A DNA stretch of 64,000 nucleotides, taken from positions 124,001-188,000 of the forward strand of contig MEHQ01002192.1 in assembly GCA_008828725.1 (NCBI GenBank), read 5' to 3'. The DNA is from Saccharina japonica. Its lineage: Eukaryota > Sar > Phaeophyceae > Laminariales > Laminariaceae. The notes under the pieces are model-generated. The model made no database searches and was not told the origin of the DNA. It worked only from the letters and a program-made list of their open reading frames with translations. Of the stretch, positions 42,940-54,500 are shown piece by piece. Numbering within the stretch: position 1 is the first letter of the stretch; every line of letters starts with the position of its first letter. A program made the translations under genes and the position numbers.

Positions 42940-45900
42940 GTGAGTGAATGAGTTCCGCCTACTGGCGCTACTCGTACTGCTGCTGTAGACTACGTATATA
43001 AGCAGACAGCAGGTACGTGGCAGTTGGGAACGTACAATATGTAGTCCAGTATTGTAGTCGCACCTGCACCCCAACAGAATACCCAGCAGTGTCGCCTTCG
43101 TACATAGCTCGCACCGCTCTCGATGGTCGAAGCCACTAGATGTCAGGCTACCGCCCATCGCCAGTGACACATTGGCGCACCGAGTGCACCGGCCATCTCT
43201 CCAACTCGTTTCAAAATTGTCAATATAGGGAGTGAATCCCGACATATGCCGACACCCGACACGCGTTTTTTTTTCACCAACAACGTCGTGAAAATGTGTG
43301 CCCACGGGCGTTTGATACGATACCGTTTTTTACAAGCAGTGGAGTGTTTGCGTTTTTTTTTTTTCTTACTTTTACTTCTCTAAAAATTCTCCCGAAGGAA
43401 GGATTTGCGGTAAATTTTTTAAAAAACGGCAAAAAAGTACTTTAGAGAAGTACGTTTTTGATCAAAAGTTACGGTAACTTTTGGCTCTCAGTTTCATTGG
43501 CCTACACACACCGAGCATTCTACCGACGCAGAACGGCACAAATTATGGGACATGTCTCCCATAGGCCCCAACCTTGCTGCTTGCTCTACACAACACAACA
43601 ACCGGTGGGAGCACAGAGGCTCGAGAGGTGTGCTACAGTATGATACGGACAAGCGGTGCTGGATTTTGCTGACGGGGCGCCGGCGGACTGCTGGCGGCCC
43701 GCTACGGTACGCTCTCGCCGGCTTGGTGTCGTGGAGGATGCGCTGTTCAGAAGAACTACTCGTACGAGTACGAGTTACTCGTACGAGTCGTGCTCGTATG
43801 GAGACGTAGTCTTACCGCCTTGCTTGTAGAGCGCGACAGGATGACAGATCGCCGTGTATCATTTCAATTTCACCACACTGCGGTAGCAGCACTAGCAGCA
43901 CTACTAGCAGCAGCGGCGGCGCGCCGCCACGGTCTATATATGTCGGGCCCCGGGCGGGCTTGGAGCGGAGCGTGCCGGCGCGGTGTCGCGCGTAGGTCGT
44001 GGGCAGCAGCAGGAGCAGCACACGACGACAAGAAGAGTTGGACGCAAAATCGAGAAAAGCAAAAACGGAAGCTGTTGCTTCTCCTGCTCTGCTGCTCCTC
44101 TGCTGTTGTTGCTGTTGCTGCTGCTGCTGCTGCTGCTGCTGGGGCTGCCGCTGCTGCTGGGGCTGCCGCTGCTGCTGGGGCTGCCGCCACATAGCTGCAG
44201 CCACCGGTGCTGCTGCTTGCGGTCGTGGGATTGCAGCTGCGGCACTGCGGTCATACCCCTGCCGCCGCCACCGTTGCTGGGCTGCCGTTCCTCTCGTACG
44301 CTACTTTTTGTTTTTGTTGTTTGTTTGGTTTGCCGCATTGCCTCACCCCACTTCCCTTATTATTTTCGGAGGCGTCGCCTGCAGGATTTTGTTTACTTCT
44401 ATCGCAAACACACCGAAACCATGAGGGGAAGGGAATTCACTTTTTTGAGCGGAAGGAAAGTATTTTTTTTTTTTACTTCTATCGCAAACACTCCAGTACG
44501 AACCGAAATGCCGTCCGGTCTCGTAGGCACTTACTGGTACGACAGACCCTGCATCGGAACATCGGCACATCGGCACTCGTTTGCCTTCGTAAGACGCGGG
44601 TTATCATTACTCTTGTTGGTATGCGGCATGTGTACCAGGTATGTATAATACCAGGCATTATATATATACAGCAGTACGCGACAGATGTTAAGAAGGTCTT
44701 ATTTTTGGCCAGACTGGAGTTCATTCTTATATAACACTGGGTGTGTTCCACACTATTTTCAGTACAAGGAGATCGCATTCTTATGTTTTCCCCAAAACCT
44801 GTCTCAAATGATGAATTATCAAAGTATTAACAATTCCCGCGTACTAACTGTACACGTCTGCAGGGTCGCTCTACGTATACACCACCAGGTGCCAGGCACT
44901 CCTACGAATACAGCAGTCTACGGTAGTAATTACAGGACACTATTACTAGTAATAAGAAATAGGCTAATAAGAAAGCCAGGCTGAGACTTGAAGGAAAACA
45001 AGAAACTCGGGAGTCGTTATCTTGAAATTTGTGTAGAAAATACCCTCTCTCGGATAAGAAATCTAGCCTTGACCAGATTTCATGTTTCTTATTTAGGTGT
45101 CCTATGCGTACTGTATACCAGGTACAGCAGCAATAATTTGTCTTTTTAGAGTGGTTGGGCGACCTCGCCTTCCTTCCTGATGACTCTTGTTTTTTTTTTC
45201 CTGCTTCGACAAATCAATCCGGCGCTCCCCGGATGCAGTTGCCATGAGAGAAGAGACTAGAAGCACTGCCGCTGCTGCTGCTTGTGTCCAGGAATGCTCA
45301 CCTTTCATTCGTATACAGTCAGTGCTGCTGTGATCAAAACTCAGGACGGACCCAAAAACCACACGTGCGTATATACTCGTACGTACTGCTGTAGTTGGTT
45401 CCACAGCAGTAGTAATTACTCTAGTTTCCCCCGCACGGTACCAGGCACTGGTATTATATACCAGATAGTGTTAACTTGCAGCATCATGCTGCGCGCAGCT
45501 CCGCGCGTTGCAGTCTTGGGCACATCCCCCTATATTCCCAGGCAGCAGCAGCAGCAGCCCAGGCTCTTCCGCGTGTTCGATGGTGGAACGCTGGGATCGT
45601 CCTTTGTTTTCGGCATGTTTCAGAGGGATAACATGTCGAAAACAAATGACGATTCCAGCATTTCAGGATCGACCACGCGGAAGAGCCTGGGCTGTGCAGC
45701 AGCAGCAGCAGCAGCAGCAGCCCAGGCTCTTCCACGTAATCGATGGTGAAATGCTGGAACCGTCATTTGTTTTCGACATGCTGTCCCTTGAAGCCGCAAC
45801 AGACTTTATTTTAAACCAGGGTAGCTCCAAATCCAAATGCTCGAGATGCTTACGAACTTTAGTTTGACGACATCAAGTACGTAAGTAAATAGCATAATGC

Positions 45901-47048
45901 TGCACGCGTGTCGTATTCCTTGTATTAATTGCTTACATCATACCACAGGCATGTATAACATAGTAGTGGTGTATACCGTATGTACTAACTGTAGTTCGGG
46001 TTGCCCTCTAAAACCTACTGGTACACCCCAAGGCTGGCTGCTCGCTTCGTGTTGCCGGTGCTGTAGTACTCTTTCTTGTTCTTCATTTTTCCGTCTCGAG
46101 CTCCTCAGGGGCTCATAAAGAGTACATGTTTTAGCTTCCTGTACTCGCTAGTACGCCAGCCGGTGCCAAATGTCCACCATTCAACCGCCACCATATTTCG
46201 GAGTGTATACAATACTACTGCATCGCTTGTGCCAAAAAAAAACTTTGGTTGCTTGCGAGCAAAACGTTTGGTGGGTGGGGGCGTCCCATTAGCCGAAAGC
46301 TCGCAACGGACTGCACCTGGCGCCGGGCGGGTGGCGATTTGTTTCGAATTGCTTCGGCTCTCCCGCCGGTATGTCACGAACCACGCTCCCGCAATGTTTC
46401 CACTATTTCCTGTTGTGTTGAGCGACCGCTGCTGCCACCCGAGACAACCACAAGCCCAACCCCCACCCCACTCCCACCCTTATCTCCACCCCCACCCTCA
46501 CCCTCACCCCCATTTCCACCCCCTCTGTCATCCCCACCCCTACCGCCACCGAGTCGCAAGAACTGACGAACTGATCGGGATTTTTCCATCCTGCCTTCTC
46601 CCCTCCCACCCCCTTGCACCCTCCGCAAACAATATTTGTATTACTCGCAGCGGACTCACGAGTCGGCGCCTACCCCGAAAACGTAGGGGGGATGGTTGGC
46701 GCGAGCCCAATGGGAGGGGTTCACATCCACCCTTCCCGGGCCCTGTGGGAAGCACAACCGACCCCGTCCCCAACCGCCACTCCTTCCCCGCCGGTCAACG
46801 GCAACGGCAACGGAAACGGCTACCACCTCGCCGCGAGCAAGAGGCCTCCGCTTGAGCGCGGAGGCGGCGGCGGTGGCGGCGGCGGCAGCAGCAGCAGTAG
46901 AGAAGCAGGGTGGAGGAGACACAGCAGCGGCGGTGGTGGTGGTGGTTTAACGGCGGACACGTTTTGGTCCCCCGTTCTGCCGGAGACGAGTCCCGCCGCC
47001 CCCATGGACAGCAGCAGCTTGGGCGACCACTGGGCTTGGCTGCAGCAG

Positions 47049-47079
<31 letters not shown>

Positions 47080-48458
47080 CGGCGGAACGAATGGTTGCCA
47101 GCTTCCAGCCTAGCGTGTACGGCCTGTCGTCCCCCTCGAGTCATCAGCGGCAATTTTCGGCGCCGGCGGCGATGACGGCGGCGGCGGGAGCGGGAGCAGG
47201 GGCGGAAGCAGGAGCGGGAGCGGGGGTGGGGCTAACGGTGGGAGGGGTTTTTGGCGAGGCAATCGACCGCCCGGCTTCGAGAGGGCAGGAGTACCGGCGA
47301 CAGAAGAAGCGCAAGGGCGGTTGGCTTTCAGGCAGCAGCAACAACAGAAGTAGCAGCAACAATAACAATAACAACAGCAGCAGTAGCAGCAGTAGCAGCA
47401 GTGGGCAGGTCCCCTCCTCCTCCTTGATGAAGAGCGGTTCGGTCGAGTCTCAGCTGCACTCGGCCTCGGTCGCGGAGGACTCCAGCACTAGGAGGCGTTT
47501 CTGGGGCATACAGTGGCCCCCCGCCCTACCGAGAATCAGGCGAGGTCGACCGGACGGGGAAGAGTCGCGAGACACGCCACCTGACGGGGGGGGCCATGGT
47601 GTCGGCGGGGACGGCGGCGATAGCGGGGGCGGTGGCGACGGGGGTGGCGGTTTCGGAGGAGGCGGTAGCTGGAAGGGGTATGGCGGGTGGGGGGTGGGAG
47701 AAATGGTGCCGCCGGGGTCGGGAGGCGAGGAAAGCCGTCTGTCGGTATCTGTGGAGGGTTCAACGGAGCTGGGGAAGGGCTTGGGGGGACACACGGCGTA
47801 CAGGCTACAGGTTAGAATGAAATTTCGATAGGCGAAGCCTTCGTTGGTGTGATTGTGTGGAGACTAGATACCCCGGTATAAAATGAGAAGTTGCTGGGCT
47901 GCTTGACTGCTGGCTGCTGTTTGTGGGAGCATCGATTTTAGAAACGAGTTGATTTAGTTTTACGAGTACGTGCATCTTTTCTGCTTTACGAGTATAGCGT
48001 GCGTACTATTAATAGTCGTATATGGTTCATTTTAACAGGGTGTGCTCTTTCGTGCAGTGGTTTGTAGTTTTTGTTCGGGTTGCTAGATTTGTTCATTTGT
48101 TTTTTTTCTGTTTTTGAGGGTTTTTGTTTTTTTCCCAACGCCAGGGTCTGCCTACCCGTTTGCTAACCGCCGCCTGGGCTGCCAATCTAGCGTTCCGAGC
48201 ACGTGCTTGGGGAATAGGGTTTATCACAAAGGTTGACAGGGCTGGGGTCATAGCTGTATCATTTCCCTCGCAGGTTTTGTGGTGGTGCATGGCAGCGAAG
48301 CCGGATTCAAATGCCGCCGCCTGCAGAAAACCCCAAGCTGTAGATGAGCTGCTGCGCCTACAATGTTTTCCGCGGTTCCGCACCAAACGCGAACCCCCCC
48401 CGGTCCCCTCTCACTCCAGGAACATGAAACATGAAAATTGTACGCAATGACGTGCTCG

Positions 48459-48503
<45 letters not shown>

Positions 48504-51500
48504 CTGCTCTTGTTATTTCTCGTGCCAGGTGACGGATCGCGCGGGCGGAGAGCAGTGGGTGGTGCTACGAAGGTTCCGGCAGTTTGAGGAGCTGCACGGA
48601 GAGCTTCTGCACGTGTTCTCGAGGGAGCCGGACGCGAACGCTTACGTGCTGCCTCCCAAAGAGGTGTGGAGCTCCGACTGCTGCTGCTGTTGTCGTCGTT
48701 GTTGTTTGTTTTCGGTGGTGTTGATGGTGCTGGTTGTGCCGGTGTGGTTGTTGTTGTTGTTGTTGTTGTTGCTGGTGCTGCTGTTCATGGTGTTTCTGCT
48801 GCTGTTGCTGCCACTGCTGCTGTTGCTTGTGTGGTGCTCTTTTTTGTGTGTGCTGCTTGTGCTGTGTAATTGCACCGCTTTGGGGGAAGGTACTGATGCT
48901 GCCGTAGCAGAACCCGTTTGTTTTGGCTGAACATGCTTTAAGTAAAGCTGCTGATTACAGTACCAGGTGTATCGTAACGACTGCCTCTACGTCTGCTGAA
49001 CATATTGGAGCGACTACTGTATGTACATACCACCACTGAACATGCTGGAAAGACTTGTCAATATTGGCCATACTACTGCTGCTGTAGCTGCTGCTGCCAC
49101 CGCCACTACTCGATACGCTGTGGTGCCTCCCTTGTGTACTGGGCATGGTCACTCCATGCGCAAATCAAACTATTGCCTTGCTTTCAAGGGACGCAAAAGA
49201 CGAAAGACGAAAGACCCTTTTTTCCGTTTCATCGTTAAATACTCTTTCTTTGCAAGTGTTTCGCTGGCGTTTATTTTTTTATTTTTTACGGTAATATGTT
49301 TTGTATTTTTTACTGTTTACGTATATACTTCGTGCATATAATACCAACACCAATACTGATTCTCGGTATTATTTCCTGCCGGGCTGCCCGGGCGGCGACG
49401 GACGACTAAGCAGGTGTTCGGGGGCAGGCACGGGGGCGTTATTGCGAAACGGCTGAAGCTCTTGAAGGTCTACCTTGACCGCCTCGTCACCTGCAGGTTG
49501 GTGCGGGTGATCATTGGTGCTTGGTGAATGGTTCTCGGACATTGGTCATTGGTTCTCGGTCATTGGTCATTGGTGTTTGGTGGAGCAAGTGTGCTGAGAC
49601 CAATACTTCTTCGAGATTGGCCAAGTATACGTACGACATTATGTTTGTGGTGGTTTTCACGAGTCAGCGCGTGTTTGATGGTGGTTCATGAACAACCTGT
49701 AAGCAAGAAAAATCGCGTCCGGCGTCTTCGCCGATATATGACATATTGGCTTTACCGGTATTTTTGGGGGGGGAAATACGTGCTGTAGTTCGTAATGGTT
49801 TCGCCAGTTGCCAGTATATAGATATATATACCTGGTACTGGTACGCTGGTACGTATATACCAGGTATAATATAATATTGCAGTTCTAGTGAGTGGCGCTT
49901 TGGTGCTGCTCGTTCGAATATCACTCCTACTACGACTACTGAAATATGTACGAGCTGCTGCTGTTTTTGTTATTGTGTTTTGTTTTTTTTGCCGGCATAG
50001 TAGTGTAGTGTAGTGCCGAGTCTGCCTTTCCGCGGCCTGGAGGAAGCGCCGGGACGACTTAGAGTACAGCAAAGTCCGCGCCATCTTGCATAATTGTTTT
50101 TTTTTTTTTTTCAATAGGCTGTCTCTCACGTACGTACGTACGTACATACCAGGTATCATATGTGTGCGATTTGTTTTTCAGTTTAATTCGCTTGTTTCAG
50201 ACAGTTATTGGTGTTGTAGACCCCCGAAAGAGAGCAACTCAGTCGTGCTCTTGTCGCAATGGGTTCCCCTATGATACCCTCCCAGATGTACGACCCCGAT
50301 CAAAAATCCGCTTCTCCTTCGAAACATTTTGAGTTCTTGCCTGTTGTATACGTACATGTACGAGGTACATATGATACGAGTATGTATATACCATTTCCAA
50401 TGTTTTCCGTATTATAGAAACATATCAAATGCACTTCCCAGTGCGAAATTACGGGACATGTCGAATAATTTTGTGCGTTCGATTTGTTTCAAGTTTCAAC
50501 TGGAAACTATTGGAAATGGTACAATACGTACATATGATATGTATACAAATACATGTGTACAACGGGCAAGGACTCAAGAATGCTTTGATGGAAAAGCGCC
50601 TTTCTGATCGGCGTGCGTCTGGGAAGGCAATGCGACAAGAGCACGACTGGTTTGCTCTCCACCCGGCTCTAAAAATCCCACACTCGTATATAACTGTCTG
50701 AAACAAAACAAATCGAACCGGCGTACGTACTCGTATAAGAAAAACAGCTTTCGGGGGGCAGCGCGTGCTGAAAATATGAAATGATAGACCTGGTGCTGGC
50801 TGTACAGGTTTCGGCGGTGTTCGAGCCCGAAACCGTCATCTCGAGCCACAAGGGCATGATGGGGCCTCTGAGCGTGGCCCTCCAGAAGCGGCAGCAGATG
50901 GAAACCTACTGCACGATCCCCTTGGTCCTGGACTTCATGTCGCGGAAGTTCACGAGGGGTCTGCCCAGCCTGAGAGACACGGAGGGGGTGCTGGAGAACA
51001 ACAAGGAGCTGTCGAACGCCGGGCAGACCCTGTACGGTGAGAGACTCGTGTCGTACATACCGGTATAACACAACCATCACTCAGTCAGTGAGTGCCCTAT
51101 TTGCAGAGCAAATACTACACTATTACAGGAGGACCATACCACTCGGTACCTAAATATAAGCATCTTTTACGCATTCATATTCGATCAAATCGGTGCTTAT
51201 AGTTCGGGACAGAGTGGTATACATTACCGCCCCTCTCACAAGAAACCATTGGATTCAACCATTGGATTCAGACTGACTTTCTTATTCTGGGCGCGCGCGA
51301 AAGCGCGCTTTCTTATTATGTTGCACTTTTTTATTTTGGTCCCCGAGAAGACGTTTTCCCCAGTACTGTACACGATAAACGGTGCCTTGGGCCCACAGGC
51401 CAGCCACAGGAAGGAGTCACTTTCTTACATCTTCTTCGCTGACTAGGCTGAGAGCTTTCTTATTTTATTTTTTTTTTCCTTTTTTTTTTCAGGCTGACTT

Positions 51501-54500
51501 TCTTGTGAGTTCCTTTCTCTGTTCTTATGAGCGGGGGCCGGTACTACTACTGTATACACATTCCCACTGCCCGTCGATTTTGCATCGAAATTTTCCCCCC
51601 AGCTCGCGCTCTCGTCGACAGAATCAAGACTTCCAAAAACACATTTTGTGCAAAATAAAATACATCACCCTGAGATTCGAACCTCAAAAATGGCAAACCG
51701 CCATCAAGTATTGACAGTTCACCGCTGACCGATACGAAGTCAAAGGAAGTTGATACCGCGTACCAAGTGTATACAGTACTAAATAAAGCAAGTGGTCATA
51801 TAAACCAAATATAATATACCAGGTATATCATATACTGGTACGTAACGTGCGTACGCGGGGGAGTGGGAAACGGTACGTTTGGTGTCCCCGTTTTTTTTTT
51901 TTTTTTTTCGTTTTTACTTCAGTTTGTGTTTTTGGTGCTTTCCGTTTTATTATCGGAGCGTTCCTGCGAGAAATACAAAACAAAACAAAAAAAAATCCCC
52001 CATCGCCATTATTTCTCACACGACGTACCGGTATCATATCATATGTATGATCCATCCCCGTTTCCTGAACGCCCTCTCCCAGCGCTGCCGTGGAACACCG
52101 CGCCACGTCGTCCTTCTTGGAGCTCGACCCCGCTCTGCGCGGCCTCAGCGCATACGGCCGACTGCACGGCCCGGAGTGCATCCTTAAGGTGAGGTGGAGG
52201 TTGTTGGTGGAGGTTGTTGGTGGTGGTGGTGGTGGTGGTGGTGGTGGTGGTGATGGTGGTGGTGTTGTTGTTGGTGGTGTTGGTGTTGGTGTTGGTGTTG
52301 GTGTCGTTGTTGTTGTTGTTGTTGTTCTCACATTCGCGTAACTTCTGTACAGAATGGCATACTCGTAGTCTGTATATACGTAGGCCGTTTTTTATGCAGG
52401 ACTTTTTGTTGTTGTTGTTGTTGTTGTTGTTGTTGCAACTCGGTTGCCAACATATTTTTTTTCTGCTGATCAAGTTAGTTTTTGCCCCGAAAAGCGGGTC
52501 TGAGTACTCTCGGAGAGGTATCGTAGCCAGATCAGTTTCCCGCTTCTCGAGAGTCGCAGTTGCGATAATTTCGGGCTATTAATAGTAATATTATACGTTT
52601 ATATGTACGTACCTGGTATTAATAACTCATTTTTCGACTTTCTTGCGACGAAAACGAAAGCTGATCGAACAAAGCCCCCATTTTGTACAAAGCCCCCATT
52701 TTGTTCTACTGCCATTTTTCTGACTACGAGACAAATTAATAATGAACTATGACGGGGGACCATACTAAATAGAGCCACATATTGTTTAGTAAACCAGGGG
52801 CGTCCAGAAAAAAGAGAAAACGACACACCACACCCCCAGAGGTCGGAATAGAAAACCGTTGCAACCGTTGTGATCACCTGATGAAATAAGAAAATGGAAA
52901 AATATATATATGTCCTTGTTTTCATTTTTTCACTTGGTTTTAGTAACCCCCCCCCCCCCCCTAACGAACAAAATATTATGTGAGAAGATGTCTAAAAAAA
53001 AAAAATCCACCACCCTCGAGTAAACATATTATATGTAAATGTATACCTGGTAGGTTTTGGTGTGTACGGTAGGTTGTAGTTAGGGCCCGTTTTAACGAAG
53101 AAAAAAAAAAATCAACTTGGAAAAAAAACAAAACAAATCCGCTTCTCATTGGTCAGAACCCGCACCACCACCCAAGATTATACCCCAAGATCCTAATATT
53201 TGGTGCTGGAGCGTGTGTTGACCAATGAAAAGCGAATTTTTATTTTTATTTTTCCAAATTGAATTTATTTTATACTCGTTAATACGGGCCCTTACTGCTG
53301 TGGTCCCCCGTACCAGTCCAAAATTATCGCCACTGCTGTGACCCTCGAGAATTGGGAAACTGGTCCGAGTACGTACCTCTCCGAGAGTAGTGAGACTCGT
53401 GCCGAGGAGAGAGGACTCGATTCCCTCGCTTTACGGGGCAAAAACTAACCTGAACAGCAGTGGGAAAATGTCTGCTTGTTTGCAACCTCAAAAAAAAAAA
53501 AAAAAATCCCGCATAAAAAACGGCCTTGAAGAGTCCAACAAATTCTGGACCGGAAGAAATAGTACCAGCCAGGTGCGAGTATATCATGCGGAGTGTACAA
53601 ACGAACGGAAGCAAGTATCGCAGACAGCAAAAATAATAAAATGATGAAAGTTAATCAACGTGCGTATGTACGTATCATATGTAGTCGGTACATATAATAC
53701 GTTGTACGAAAGGAAACTGGAAACGGGGGAAATCGAGGATACACAAAAAAAAAAAAAAGTATGCGAGTATATGAGAGAATACGTATAACGTATACCTGGT
53801 AGGCTATATACGCAGGCTCGGAACAACACAGCCGTAACTCGGAAACTATATTATCGTACACGTGACGCGATGGTGGGTGCTGGGGTATTAGGTCCAGTAC
53901 GTAGAGCTTGCCATTCCTTGGGTGGCGCCGATCGGGCGAGCTCGGTTTGAGACAAACACCTCTGACGGTGGGTGCCTGTTTGGGGCACTCGACAAGGTTC
54001 GCATACATATATATATATATATATATATATGTGTGTAGAGACGTGTCAACATGTGCCGTGTGCCGTGGGAGGGGGAAGGGGAAGGGGAGGGGGTGGGTGC
54101 GAGCGGTTATCCTTGAGGTGGTATACACGCCGGTACGTTATTATGATGTCAACAACTATAACAACAACAGCAGCAGCATCCCATCTTTGGTGGTGTTGGG
54201 TGAAATAGATCAGAGGGCCCCTTTTGCTGCCCCATTCGGATCTGCCGGGGCAGTTTTCGTCGGTGTATCGAGAGCTCCGGTCGTGCCTGCTTCTCCATCT
54301 CAAGCAGACTTATCTTTGATTTATCTTTGATTTGTCTTTGATTTTTTTTTTTTATTATCTTTGATTTATCTCGCTTTTCTCTCCCTTTCCCTCTCTACCT
54401 TGCCCCCTCTCTACCCCCCGCCTTTCTGTCCCCTTTCCCTCTCCCTTGCCCCCTCTCCATCCCCCGCCCTTCTATTCCCCTCTCTCTCCCTCCTTTCTCC

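Larger units (their letters stand above)
41421..43340. repeat. Segmental duplication block D, copy 2
   Basis: See 36264-38183. Only scattered single-base differences. Interrupted at its right end by the TIR transposon. Confidence 0.95.

Noticed and set aside
43812..44424. Poly-Gln, poly-Leu and poly-Ala frames within the transposon
   Set aside because: All arise from one CTG-rich tract read in different frames, with no conserved domain.
48124..48450. 108-codon plus-strand frame between PX exons 2 and 3
   Set aside because: No splice-phase fit, no recognised motif, and the phase-0 join of 47810 to 48529 completes the PX domain without it.
50808..51036. RhoGAP domain reading of PX exon 6
   Set aside because: Spacing of the 'PLVL' and 'TEGV' pieces is wrong and the catalytic Arg motif is absent.
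51493..51504. 12-nt microexon between 'ttttcag' and 'gtgagt'
   Set aside because: Joining it to PX exon 6 creates an immediate stop, so it cannot fill the missing phase.
52039..52473. Asn/Thr-repeat minus-strand frame
   Set aside because: Antisense of PX exon 8 and of the adjacent GGT/GTT microsatellite.
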